DNA of 5,998 bases from an uncultured Bryobacterales bacterium (lineage in GTDB: Bacteria > Acidobacteriota > Terriglobia > Bryobacterales > UBA6623). Position numbers and translations under genes: made by a program. The stretch is taken from positions 1-5,998 of the forward strand of contig CAMPKL010000257.1 of assembly GCA_946887065.1 (NCBI GenBank), written 5' to 3'. The notes beneath the pieces were generated by a model. The model ran no database searches. It worked only from the letters and a program-made list of their open reading frames with translations, and was not told the origin of the DNA. Position 1 is the first letter of the stretch, and every line of letters starts with the position of its first letter. Below are positions 1 through 5,085 of the stretch, one piece after another.

Positions 1-933
1 CCGCTCGTAGCCGCTGGTCGCCCGCATCGCCGTTTGTAGTTGCCCGCGGCGGGAGCCGGTCTCACCCAGGCGTTCGCCGAGACCTGCCAGATAGTCGACG
101 GCCGCCGTCACGCCGGCCATGGCCTCGTGATTCTGCGTACCCGTCTCCCAACGCCAGGGAGTCTCGTCGCTGGCCGGACGCACCTTGTAGGGCCGCAAGC
201 TCTGCAGCAACTCGCGGCGTCCATAGAGAATGCCCTGGTGCGGTCCAAAAAATTTGTACGCCGAGCAAACCAGGAAGTCGCAAGCGATTGCGCGCACATC
301 AATCGGACCGTGCGGTGCGTAGTGTACGGCGTCGATGAAGCTCCAGGCCCCGGCGGCTTTGGCGGCGGCCGCGATTTGGGCGACGTCGTTGATGGAGCCG
401 ACGGAGTTCGATGCGTAGCCCACGGCGACAATTTTCGTTTTGCTGTTGATCAGGCCAAGCATTTGATCATGGTCGAGAGTACAGTCCTCGCGCCGAAAAT
501 CGGCAACGCGGATGACGGCGCCGGTCTCTTCCAGCGCCTTCCAGGGGGCGAAGTTCGCATCGTGATCGAGATAGGTGAGCACGATCTCATCGCCTGGCTT
601 CAGCTCCCGCCCGATAGCTCGGCTGAGCGAGAACGTCAAACTGGTCATGTTGGGACCGAACACGACTTCATCTGCATCGCAGCCGAGGAAATCGCCCGCC
701 GCCTGGTGGGCCGCGGCGATGACCCGGTCAGCGCGTTGGCTCGTGAGAAACGCGCCGTGCGTATTGGCATTGGCGTTCACCAGCGCATCGGAAACGCTGG
801 ACACGACTTGTTGGGGGACTTGCGTGCCGCCGGGTGCGTCGAGGAAGACGGCCGGACGGCCGGAGATCTCAAGCGATAGCGCGGGGAACTGGGAGCGTAT
901 CCAATCGAGATCTAGATGGTTTGCGACGTTCAT
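1..933 (-). CDS. Cysteine desulfurase-like class V aminotransferase, PLP-dependent (C-terminus cut by window edge)
   Basis: The reading frame is open from the ATG at 933 to the window edge, giving 311 residues; the C-terminal part, where a catalytic Cys would lie, is outside. The protein aligns by eye with SufS/IscS-type enzymes. A glycine-rich N-terminal motif is at residues 32-38 (DAPGGTQ). A DHDAN motif at 123-127 corresponds to the EHHAN of SufS, with H124 in the PLP-stacking position. N176 lies in YASNSVG. D201 sits in the pyridine-nitrogen position of a DAVH motif, followed by PIDV (210-213). The Schiff-base lysine is K227 in SAYKFFGPH. The NANTHGAF segment (54-61) and GTQNHE (265-270) fit the 'cysteine desulfurase-like' subfamily near TIGR01976 rather than true SufS or IscS, so the substrate is unknown. 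Reaction type (known of fold): PLP-dependent desulfuration, transamination or lyase chemistry in the cytosol. The start is secure because an in-frame TAA lies at 946-948 and this is the first ATG after it. No Shine-Dalgarno is visible. It is divergent from the small gene at 992. Confidence 0.93.
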   Translation of the reverse strand, partial: MNVANHLDLDWIRSQFPALSLEISGRPAVFLDAPGGTQVPQQVVSSVSDALVNANANTHGAFLTSQRADRVIAAAHQAAGDFLGCDADEVVFGPNMTSLTFSLSRAIGRELKPGDEIVLTYLDHDANFAPWKALEETGAVIRVADFRREDCTLDHDQMLGLINSKTKIVAVGYASNSVGSINDVAQIAAAAKAAGAWSFIDAVHYAPHGPIDVRAIACDFLVCSAYKFFGPHQGILYGRRELLQSLRPYKVRPASDETPWRWETGTQNHEAMAGVTAAVDYLAGLGERLGETGSRRGQLQTAMRATSGYER

Positions 934-944
934 GGGGAAGGCCG

Positions 945-950
945 ATTATA
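945..950 (-). promoter_or_regulatory. Candidate -10 box (TATAAT) for the class V aminotransferase gene, implying a near-leaderless mRNA
   Basis: The minus strand reads TATAAT at 950-945, a perfect sigma70-type -10 hexamer. It ends 11 bases before the ATG at 933, so a start of transcription about seven bases downstream would leave a leader of roughly five bases or fewer. The bases just before the ATG are C-rich (CTTCCCC) and contain no Shine-Dalgarno, which fits a leaderless transcript. The -35 region is poor, with no good TTGACA match 16-18 bases upstream. The hexamer is flanked by a five-base inverted repeat, AGGCC (939-943) and GGCCT (952-956), which could be an operator half-site pair or chance. 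Confidence 0.45.
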
Positions 951-991
951 GGGCCTGTGACCTCAGCTAGACTTGAGAGACTCTCCACGTC

Positions 992-1204
992 ATGAACTCG
1001 CCGTTTATCCGAATCCGCAATCGCGTCATCAACGTGCAAGCCATTTCCTACGTGCGTTTCTACGACGAGTTGGACCGCGTCGATATCCGGCTGCTGGGTC
1101 CGCCGCAAGACTTGTCGCTAACGGTGACAGTGGAGGGGCCGGAAGCGGTTCCGGTGCGGGAATTTTTTCTCGACTCCGGGCTGGTGAAGGACCTACGGCC
1201 CTAG
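992..1204 (+). CDS. Small conserved-looking protein of unknown function (70 aa)
   Basis: I do not recognise this protein. It is a 70-residue frame from ATG 992 to TAG 1202-1204, divergent from the aminotransferase gene with a 58-base gap. Coding character is good: about 76% of codons (53 of 70, counted by eye) end in G or C, as in its neighbours. The sequence alternates short beta-like strands (FIRIRNRVINVQAISYV; VDIRLLG; LSLTVTVEG) with a short C-terminal helix (VPVREFFLDSGLV), suggesting a small alpha/beta or beta-barrel domain. No signal peptide, membrane segment or cysteine is present. Upstream there is only a weak purine stretch (GAGAGA, about 974-979), about 12 bases from the ATG. The N-terminal 'xIRxxNRxINVxxISYV' pattern loosely resembles small beta-sheet proteins such as the FlbD type, but this is too weak to assign a role. 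A small chance remains that it is a spurious frame. Confidence 0.6.
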   Translation: MNSPFIRIRNRVINVQAISYVRFYDELDRVDIRLLGPPQDLSLTVTVEGPEAVPVREFFLDSGLVKDLRP

Positions 1205-1226
1205 CGAAGACGCACCCCCGCATCGC

Positions 1227-1240
1227 CCCCACATAAGGGG
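1227..1240. terminator. Short G/C hairpin downstream of the 70-aa gene (weak terminator candidate)
   Basis: CCCC (1227-1230) and GGGG (1237-1240) can pair around a six-base ACATAA loop, 23 bases after the TAG of the small plus-strand gene. The stem is only four G:C pairs and is followed on the plus strand by GAAATGAG (after GGG), not a T-tract. It could therefore be a weak or rho-assisted end signal, or chance in GC-rich DNA. Confidence 0.2.
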
Positions 1241-1289
1241 AAATGAGCGGCAGTCCGATCGAGCGTAATCCGAGCCTTTCCTGAACCAA

Positions 1290-1341
1290 CTAACTCCGCG
1301 CAGTCTTTCGCGCCTAAGGCGAGAGTTCCTGGACTGGTTAG
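1290..1341. repeat. Imperfect nested inverted repeat / candidate structured element
   Basis: CTAAC (1290-1294) followed, after a six-base bulge, by CAGTC (1301-1305) is complementary to the contiguous GACTGGTTAG (1332-1341). Nested inside is CGCC-TAA-GGCG (1311-1321), a perfect four-pair stem with a three-base loop. It can be extended by C1305-T1308 against A1322-G1325 (one G:T pair) with CG bulged. The fold is possible on both strands. It lies in the convergent region between two small genes and could be a processed RNA end, a transcription end point or a remnant element. Confidence 0.25.
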
Positions 1342-1390
1342 GAGGCGTCGGGAATAAGGCTTGAGTGGAGGGGTGGCGAGAGGTCCGCTG

Positions 1391-1594
1391 TTAGGCGGCG
1401 AGTTCCGCTTCGGCGCTCATTTGCGCCCGCTCTTTCTCCGCGAGATCACGCTCGGCTTGGGTCTGTGTGACGCCAAAGCCCATCAACTCGACTTCCTGGC
1501 CAGCCCAGTTTTCGCCTTTCGGCAACCTGGCGGCCCACCAGCCGAGCTTCGAATAAGACTTGAAAAATGTGAGTTTCGACTGCATAGCGAGCAC
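1391..1594 (-). CDS. Small protein of unknown function (64-67 aa), faintly HicB-like pattern
   Basis: I do not recognise this protein with confidence. Two starts are possible: GTG at 1594 (67 aa), with AGGGAG four bases upstream, and ATG at 1585 (64 aa), with the same AGGGAG 13 bases upstream. I list the GTG because of the spacing. The composition looks like a real protein: WW and W residues in GWWAARLPKGENWAGQEV (18-35 of the GTG form), then VELMGFGVTQTQAERDL and a charged C-terminal helix (EKERAQMSAEAELAA). The order 'W-A-x-LP ... GFGxTxxxAExDL' recalls the second strand and following helix of small HicB-like domains. However, no HicA-like partner lies on either side, so a toxin-antitoxin pair is not supported. 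No signal peptide or membrane segment is present. It lies downstream of the propeller gene ending at 1664, in the same orientation with a 69-base gap, so it may be co-transcribed or have its own promoter. Confidence 0.55.
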   Translation of the reverse strand: MLAMQSKLTFFKSYSKLGWWAARLPKGENWAGQEVELMGFGVTQTQAERDLAEKERAQMSAEAELAA

Positions 1595-1598
1595 AATG

Positions 1599-1611
1599 CT
1601 CCCTGAGGGAG
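1599..1611. repeat. Perfect palindrome CTCCCTGAGGGAG overlapping the ribosome binding site of the small minus gene
   Basis: CTCCCT-G-AGGGAG is a perfect six-base inverted repeat around one central base. On the minus strand its 3' arm, AGGGAG (1604-1599), is the likely Shine-Dalgarno of the small gene starting at 1594. It could be a protein-binding site at the start of transcription. As RNA, the one-base centre would force a shorter stem, so DNA-level function is more likely if the element is real. Confidence 0.3.
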
Positions 1612-1641
1612 ATAGTACACCACAATGTCGTGGTGAGGCAA
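1612..1641 (-). promoter_or_regulatory. Candidate promoter for the 67-aa gene with an inverted repeat filling its spacer
   Basis: On the minus strand, TTGCCT (1641-1636; four of six to TTGACA) and TACTAT (1617-1612; four of six to TATAAT) are separated by 18 bases. Those 18 bases are exactly CACCAC-GACATT-GTGGTG (1635-1618), a six-base inverted repeat with a six-base centre. A repressor bound there would block the promoter. Transcription would start near 1605, just before the AGGGAG of the small gene. Alternatively the same dyad is a hairpin ending the propeller operon 29 bases after its stop. It has no T-run, so I favour neither strongly. Confidence 0.3.
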
Positions 1642-1663
1642 TAGGTATTTTGCTGTGAGCGAG

Positions 1664-2785
1664 TTAGGGCTTTTTCAAGCTATAGAGAACGCCGTCCCGC
1701 GAACCGATGATCAGCCGGTCGCCGGAGATCGCCGCCTGAGCGACGACCGGGCCGCCGAGGGTGAATTTCCACTGCTCTTGCCCGGTTTTGAGGTCGAGAG
1801 CGTAAAGATTGCCGTCGCCGGAACCGATCCAAACCGTTTGGCCGGCGACGACCGGGGACGAGTCGATGCGGGAACGCGTCATGAACTCCCAGACGCGTTT
1901 GCCGGTTTGCTCGTCGATTGCATGGACGCGGCGGTCGCGGCCGCCGAGAATCACCTTGCCGTCCGCCACGACGGGAGAGGACATGAATTGGTTGTTGACG
2001 TCCGAGTAACGATAGGACCACACGATTTCGCCCTTTTTCCAATCGATGGCCAACACTTGGCCGCCCATGGTTCCTATGTAGATGCGGTCGCCAACCAGGG
2101 CGGGCGTGGAAGCGATGTAATCGTCGGTGCCGACTTGGGATTCCTCTTTGCCCGTCTTCACGTCGATGACGCGCAGAATGCCGTCGCAGCCCGTCACGAA
2201 AGTCTTGCCGTCCTGTACTGCCGGGCTGCAATGGACGCGGTCTTCGGTGCGGTAGCTCCAATTGGGCTGGCCGGTTTTGGGGTTGAAGCTGTAGAGACTG
2301 GAGTCGTAGGATCCGACGAGGACCGCGCCGGGCATGCAGTTGGGCGAAGAGAGGATTTCAGCGCCGGTCTGGTGCTTCCAGCGCTGTGCGCCGGTCACGA
2401 TATCGACTGCGTGAAAGGCGCCTTCCTCGTCGCCGAAGAAAACGGCGCCGTCCATCACGCAGCCGGAGGCGGGGACGCCGAGGCCGGCTTGATAGACCCA
2501 CTTTCCCTTACCTGTGGCCAGATCCACGGCGTGGAACTTGCCGTTCATCTCACCGAAATAGACCGTCCCGCCAACGATGATCGCCGTAGAGTCAATCCCA
2601 TCGGGCGCGTCATAGGTCCACTCCACCTCAAGCGGCGGCGGAAAACTGCCCGCGACGACTGAGTTGCGCTGGGCGTTCCCGAGGAACATCGGCCAGTCCG
2701 CTGCGACGGGCAAGGCAGCCATGGCCAACAGCCAGACCGCGGCGAGTAAGCGGCGAGCACTCCGTCTGTGGATCGGCATCTTCAT
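1664..2785 (-). CDS. Exported PQQ-like beta-propeller repeat protein (eight repeats, 373 aa)
   Basis: Complete gene. A basic n-region with RR pairs (residues 7-8 and 11-12), a hydrophobic core (about 13-26) and a V-A-A cleavage site before D30 form a signal peptide, Sec or possibly Tat, so the protein is likely periplasmic. The mature protein opens with DWPMFLGN. It then carries repeated docking motifs of the type xxxD/NxxTGxxxW at 85-96, 125-136, 165-176, 205-216, 245-256, 288-299 and 328-339, with a closing half-repeat LYSLKKP at the C-terminus. Together these make eight blades with an almost exact 40-residue period. The fourth motif (KTGKEES) lacks the terminal Trp. Four Cys occur in the mature protein (C109, C150, C186, C200); no vicinal Cys pair or other PQQ-dehydrogenase signature is seen, so a binding or scaffold role (BamB-like fold) is likelier than catalysis. 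The start is five bases after the stop of the alcohol dehydrogenase gene and has no clear Shine-Dalgarno, which suggests translational coupling. A second ATG two codons in is possible. Confidence 0.93.
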   Translation of the reverse strand: MKMPIHRRSARRLLAAVWLLAMAALPVAADWPMFLGNAQRNSVVAGSFPPPLEVEWTYDAPDGIDSTAIIVGGTVYFGEMNGKFHAVDLATGKGKWVYQAGLGVPASGCVMDGAVFFGDEEGAFHAVDIVTGAQRWKHQTGAEILSSPNCMPGAVLVGSYDSSLYSFNPKTGQPNWSYRTEDRVHCSPAVQDGKTFVTGCDGILRVIDVKTGKEESQVGTDDYIASTPALVGDRIYIGTMGGQVLAIDWKKGEIVWSYRYSDVNNQFMSSPVVADGKVILGGRDRRVHAIDEQTGKRVWEFMTRSRIDSSPVVAGQTVWIGSGDGNLYALDLKTGQEQWKFTLGGPVVAQAAISGDRLIIGSRDGVLYSLKKP

Positions 2786-2790
2786 TCACA

Positions 2791-3900
2791 TTACAGAACG
2801 CTCTGGTAGAGCCCGACGAAATCGTTCAGTTCGACCGGACGCGGGTTGAACTGAGCTGTCCACTGCTTGGCGGCATCCGCGGCCAACTGCGGGACGTCGT
2901 TTTCCGCGATCCCATACTCGGAAAGACGCGCCGGAAGCGTGGCCTGTCCCAGCAAGTCTTCAACTTGCCGTGTGACGTGCTCGGCCCCGCCCACGGTTTC
3001 ATAGAGTGACGCCTGTTCCAAGGCATTGAAACGAATGACCGCGGGCAGCATGAGTCCGACAGCGGCGCCATGCGTCACGTCAAACCGCGCAGTCAGCGGA
3101 TTGGCGCAGGCGTGGGCGGCGCCCAACATGGAATTCTCGATCGCGGCGCCGGCGAAGTGGGCGCCGAGCAACATTCCCGCTCTCGCCTCCAAATCGTCGG
3201 GTTCACTGAGGACAAGCGGGTAGTTGCGGGATAACAACTGCCAGGCGCGTTGCGAAAAGACTTCAGAGATCGGGTTTCGCTTGGTTGCAACAAGCGTCTC
3301 GAGGGCGTGGACGATCGCATCCATGCCCGTCGCCGCGGTGACTTGGACCGGCTGCGTCAGCGTCAACTCCGGGTCGAGAAGGGCTATCGCCGCGGCCGCC
3401 TTGGGATCGCCGCAGGCCATTTTCCGATGAGTTTGCGGATCGGCGATGAGCGCATAGGACTGCGCCTCGCTGCCCGTGCCGGCGGTCGTCGGTATCGAGA
3501 TGAACGGAAGCATCGGCTTCGACGCTTTGCCGACGCCCCAGTAGTCAGCCATCTGACCGCCGTTGGTCAACAGAAAGTTGATGCCGCGGGCGCAGTCCAG
3601 CGAGCTGCCGCCGCCCAGTCCGATGATCAGATCCACGCCGCGGCCCTGCACGAACTCCAAACCGGCGTTGACATGATCCGTAGTGGGATTCTCCGCGACG
3701 TTGTCGAAGAGGAAACATTCGATGCCCGCTGCCGTCAGCAAGCGAATCGCTGTCTGCGGATGGCCGGCGGCGACGATTCCCGGATCAGAGACAAGCAAGA
3801 CGCGGGACCCGCCGAGGCTCGCCGCTAGCTCGCCCAGACGCTGAATCGAACCCGTGCCGAAAACGACGCGCGTGCGAGGCTGAAAGTCGAAGGTGGTCAT
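2791..3900 (-). CDS. Iron-type (group III) alcohol dehydrogenase, 369 aa
   Basis: Cytosolic NAD(P)-dependent oxidoreductase interconverting an alcohol and an aldehyde or ketone (family knowledge; the substrate cannot be read from sequence). The N-terminal dinucleotide domain shows GTGSI (15-19), D39 in SDPGI at the position of FucO Asp39 (a residue linked to NAD preference) and GGGSSLD at 96-102. PTTAGTGSE follows at 137-145. All four expected metal ligands are present: D194 and H198 (GMDAIVHALE), H263 (GAAHACANPL) and H277 (DVTHGAAVG), at nearly the same numbers as in E. coli FucO. The length is typical. It follows the ligase gene after 37 bases, and its stop lies five bases before the propeller start, so it sits inside the operon. 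The region before the ATG lacks a strong Shine-Dalgarno. With the upstream ligase it suggests an acid-aldehyde-alcohol route, but no acyl reductase is visible here. FucO-, AdhB- and phosphonoacetaldehyde-reductase-like substrates are all possible. Confidence 0.95.
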   Translation of the reverse strand: MTTFDFQPRTRVVFGTGSIQRLGELAASLGGSRVLLVSDPGIVAAGHPQTAIRLLTAAGIECFLFDNVAENPTTDHVNAGLEFVQGRGVDLIIGLGGGSSLDCARGINFLLTNGGQMADYWGVGKASKPMLPFISIPTTAGTGSEAQSYALIADPQTHRKMACGDPKAAAAIALLDPELTLTQPVQVTAATGMDAIVHALETLVATKRNPISEVFSQRAWQLLSRNYPLVLSEPDDLEARAGMLLGAHFAGAAIENSMLGAAHACANPLTARFDVTHGAAVGLMLPAVIRFNALEQASLYETVGGAEHVTRQVEDLLGQATLPARLSEYGIAENDVPQLAADAAKQWTAQFNPRPVELNDFVGLYQSVL

Positions 3901-3937
3901 GCGCTGATCGTTTCGATTCGACCGGCGACGGCGCCTA

Positions 3938-5032
3938 TCAATAGACGCCGACGGTCACTTGGCCGCTCTTTGCAGTCTGGAACGGGCGCACGTTTCGAAC
4001 TCCTTCCCAAGGGTAAGCGTCGCACGGCGCTTCTCGCTCGCACATGTCGCGTTCCGGAAACCGCGGCATAAAGAATTCCTTGGTCAAGGTTGTCAGCAAG
4101 ACACGGCCTGTCTCGCCGTAGCCCACTTCCTCCTCCATGCTGTCGGGATTGACGACTTGCGTCGCGGCGCGCGGTTGCGGAGGGAAGTAGATGATGGCGT
4201 AGTCGTCTGCCGGGTCGAATGGTTTGTGGCAGGCCAAACCCATCAGCGTATTGCCGTAAGTCGCCGCGAAGTAGGCGCCTTCAAGCAGCTCTTCGTGAGC
4301 GAAGCGGTTGAATTGCGGGGTCATCTCGGTACCGCCGCAGAAGACGCCGGTGATGCCGTACTTCTTGAGCGAAACACGATCGCAGAGGGCCTCAAGCAGC
4401 TTCGGGGTGGTGAAGATGCACTTGATGCCTTCGTGGGCGCCCAGTATCGTGATGGCCTGATCGATGCAATGTTTCTTGTATCGTTCGACTTCGTCCATCT
4501 CGCCGCGTTTCAGCAGCTTGACCACCCAACGGGGGTCGAGATCAATGCAAAAGCTGATGCCGCCGCGAACTTGGGCCAAATGTTCCACCGCCAGGCGCAA
4601 ACGCCGCGGGCCGCTCGGCCCGAGCATGAGCCAGTCCGAGCCTTTCGGAAAATACTGGTCGGGCAGAGTCTTCGAGAACTCTGAATAGTCGATCCGAAAG
4701 TCGTCGACGTTAATCCGGCTCTTGGGAACGCCGGTGGTCCCGCCCGTTTCAAAGACATAGACAGGCCTGTCGGCAAGGCCTTTAGGCACCCAGCGGCGCA
4801 CTGGTCCGCCGCGCAGCCACTCGTCTTCAAAGAAGCCGAACTTCTTAAGGTCGTCAAAACCGTTGACCTCTTTGCGCGGGTCGAAATCAAGGCTCTTCGC
4901 TCTGTTGAGCCAGAACTCGCAGCCGGTCTCGGGATTAAAGTGCCACTGGACGATCTCGCGGACGTGCGCATCCAGGCGTTCCCGGGCGGCGGCCACCTTC
5001 GTTTGGAGTTGGGAGTCAACGGCAACAGGCAT
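3938..5032 (-). CDS. Adenylate-forming enzyme, PaaK/LuxE/EhpF-like, lacking the C-terminal lid domain (364 aa)
   Basis: ANL-superfamily enzyme that would activate a carboxylic acid as an acyl-adenylate (family knowledge). Visible core motifs, in order, are the phosphate loop ETGGTTGVPK (95-104), GGTEM (233-237) and YGNT (259-262, in place of the usual YGxTE). Then come GYGETGRVLLTTL (304-316) and R324-FPER-D329, matching the RYRTRD ribose-binding region of phenylacetate-CoA ligases. Only 35 residues follow D329, so the hinge and the about 100-residue lid with its catalytic Lys are absent. The frame ends in a tandem stop (TGA TAG, 3940-3935) and only 37 bases separate it from the next gene, so the short form appears native rather than a recent break. 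LuxE acyl-protein synthetases are similarly short; EhpF is another PaaK-like relative. The substrate (fatty or aromatic) is unknown. The N-terminal 80 residues are helical and family-like (FWLNRAKSLDFDP). The ATG at 5032 is 53 bases after the upstream propeller stop, with a weak ribosome site. Confidence 0.88.
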   Translation of the reverse strand: MPVAVDSQLQTKVAAARERLDAHVREIVQWHFNPETGCEFWLNRAKSLDFDPRKEVNGFDDLKKFGFFEDEWLRGGPVRRWVPKGLADRPVYVFETGGTTGVPKSRINVDDFRIDYSEFSKTLPDQYFPKGSDWLMLGPSGPRRLRLAVEHLAQVRGGISFCIDLDPRWVVKLLKRGEMDEVERYKKHCIDQAITILGAHEGIKCIFTTPKLLEALCDRVSLKKYGITGVFCGGTEMTPQFNRFAHEELLEGAYFAATYGNTLMGLACHKPFDPADDYAIIYFPPQPRAATQVVNPDSMEEEVGYGETGRVLLTTLTKEFFMPRFPERDMCEREAPCDAYPWEGVRNVRPFQTAKSGQVTVGVY

Positions 5033-5085
5033 GTTTTACGGCTTTATCCAATTCTGATGAAACTCTGATGCCGAGTCCGGGCGAC
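5033..5085. other. Intergenic gap between propeller and ligase genes, with a short direct repeat
   Basis: This 53-base gap contains TCTGATG twice (5053-5059 and 5064-5070), an 11-base period close to one helical turn. No hairpin with a T-run and no convincing promoter is present, so read-through from the propeller gene into the ligase gene is the simplest view. Confidence 0.3.

Larger units (their letters stand above)
1205..1390. other. Convergent non-coding stretch with short hairpins
   Basis: This 186-base stretch lies between the 3' ends of the plus-strand gene at 992-1204 and the minus-strand gene at 1391-1594. I see no convincing coding frame in it. It holds a CCCC-ACATAA-GGGG hairpin (1227-1240) and a larger imperfect stem-loop (1290-1341). 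Either could act as a bidirectional terminator or be part of a small structured RNA. Neither is followed by a clear T-run on either strand, so a canonical rho-independent terminator is not supported. Confidence 0.4.

Noticed and set aside
40..879. 279-codon plus-strand open frame opposite the class V aminotransferase
   Set aside because: Antisense to a gene with intact PLP motifs; the translated product shows no recognisable family pattern.
1029..1289. 86-codon minus-strand frame overlapping the 70-aa gene, considered as a possible HicA-type partner of the 67-aa protein
   Set aside because: The product is R/P/A-rich with no HicA-like motif and lies opposite a better coding frame.
1655..2662. 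335-codon plus-strand open frame opposite the propeller gene
   Set aside because: It is fully antisense to a clear signal-peptide propeller gene, has a low-complexity D/G/A/V-rich composition without domain motifs, and is explained by high G+C at third positions.
1664..2785. True PQQ-dependent quinoprotein dehydrogenase
   Set aside because: No vicinal Cys pair or catalytic Asp motif is visible and the protein is much shorter than such enzymes; only the propeller repeat is shared.
3901..3937. Frameshifted remainder of the ligase lid domain after its stop
   Set aside because: Only 37 bases separate the tandem stop from the next gene's ATG, far too few for a lost lid of about 100 residues.
3959..4684. 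241-codon plus-strand open frame opposite the ligase
   Set aside because: Antisense shadow of a gene with intact ATP-binding motifs.
5053..5070. Two copies of TCTGATG at 11-base spacing as an activator site
   Set aside because: Seven-base repeats are expected by chance at this scale and there is no promoter nearby; noted only in the intergap entry.
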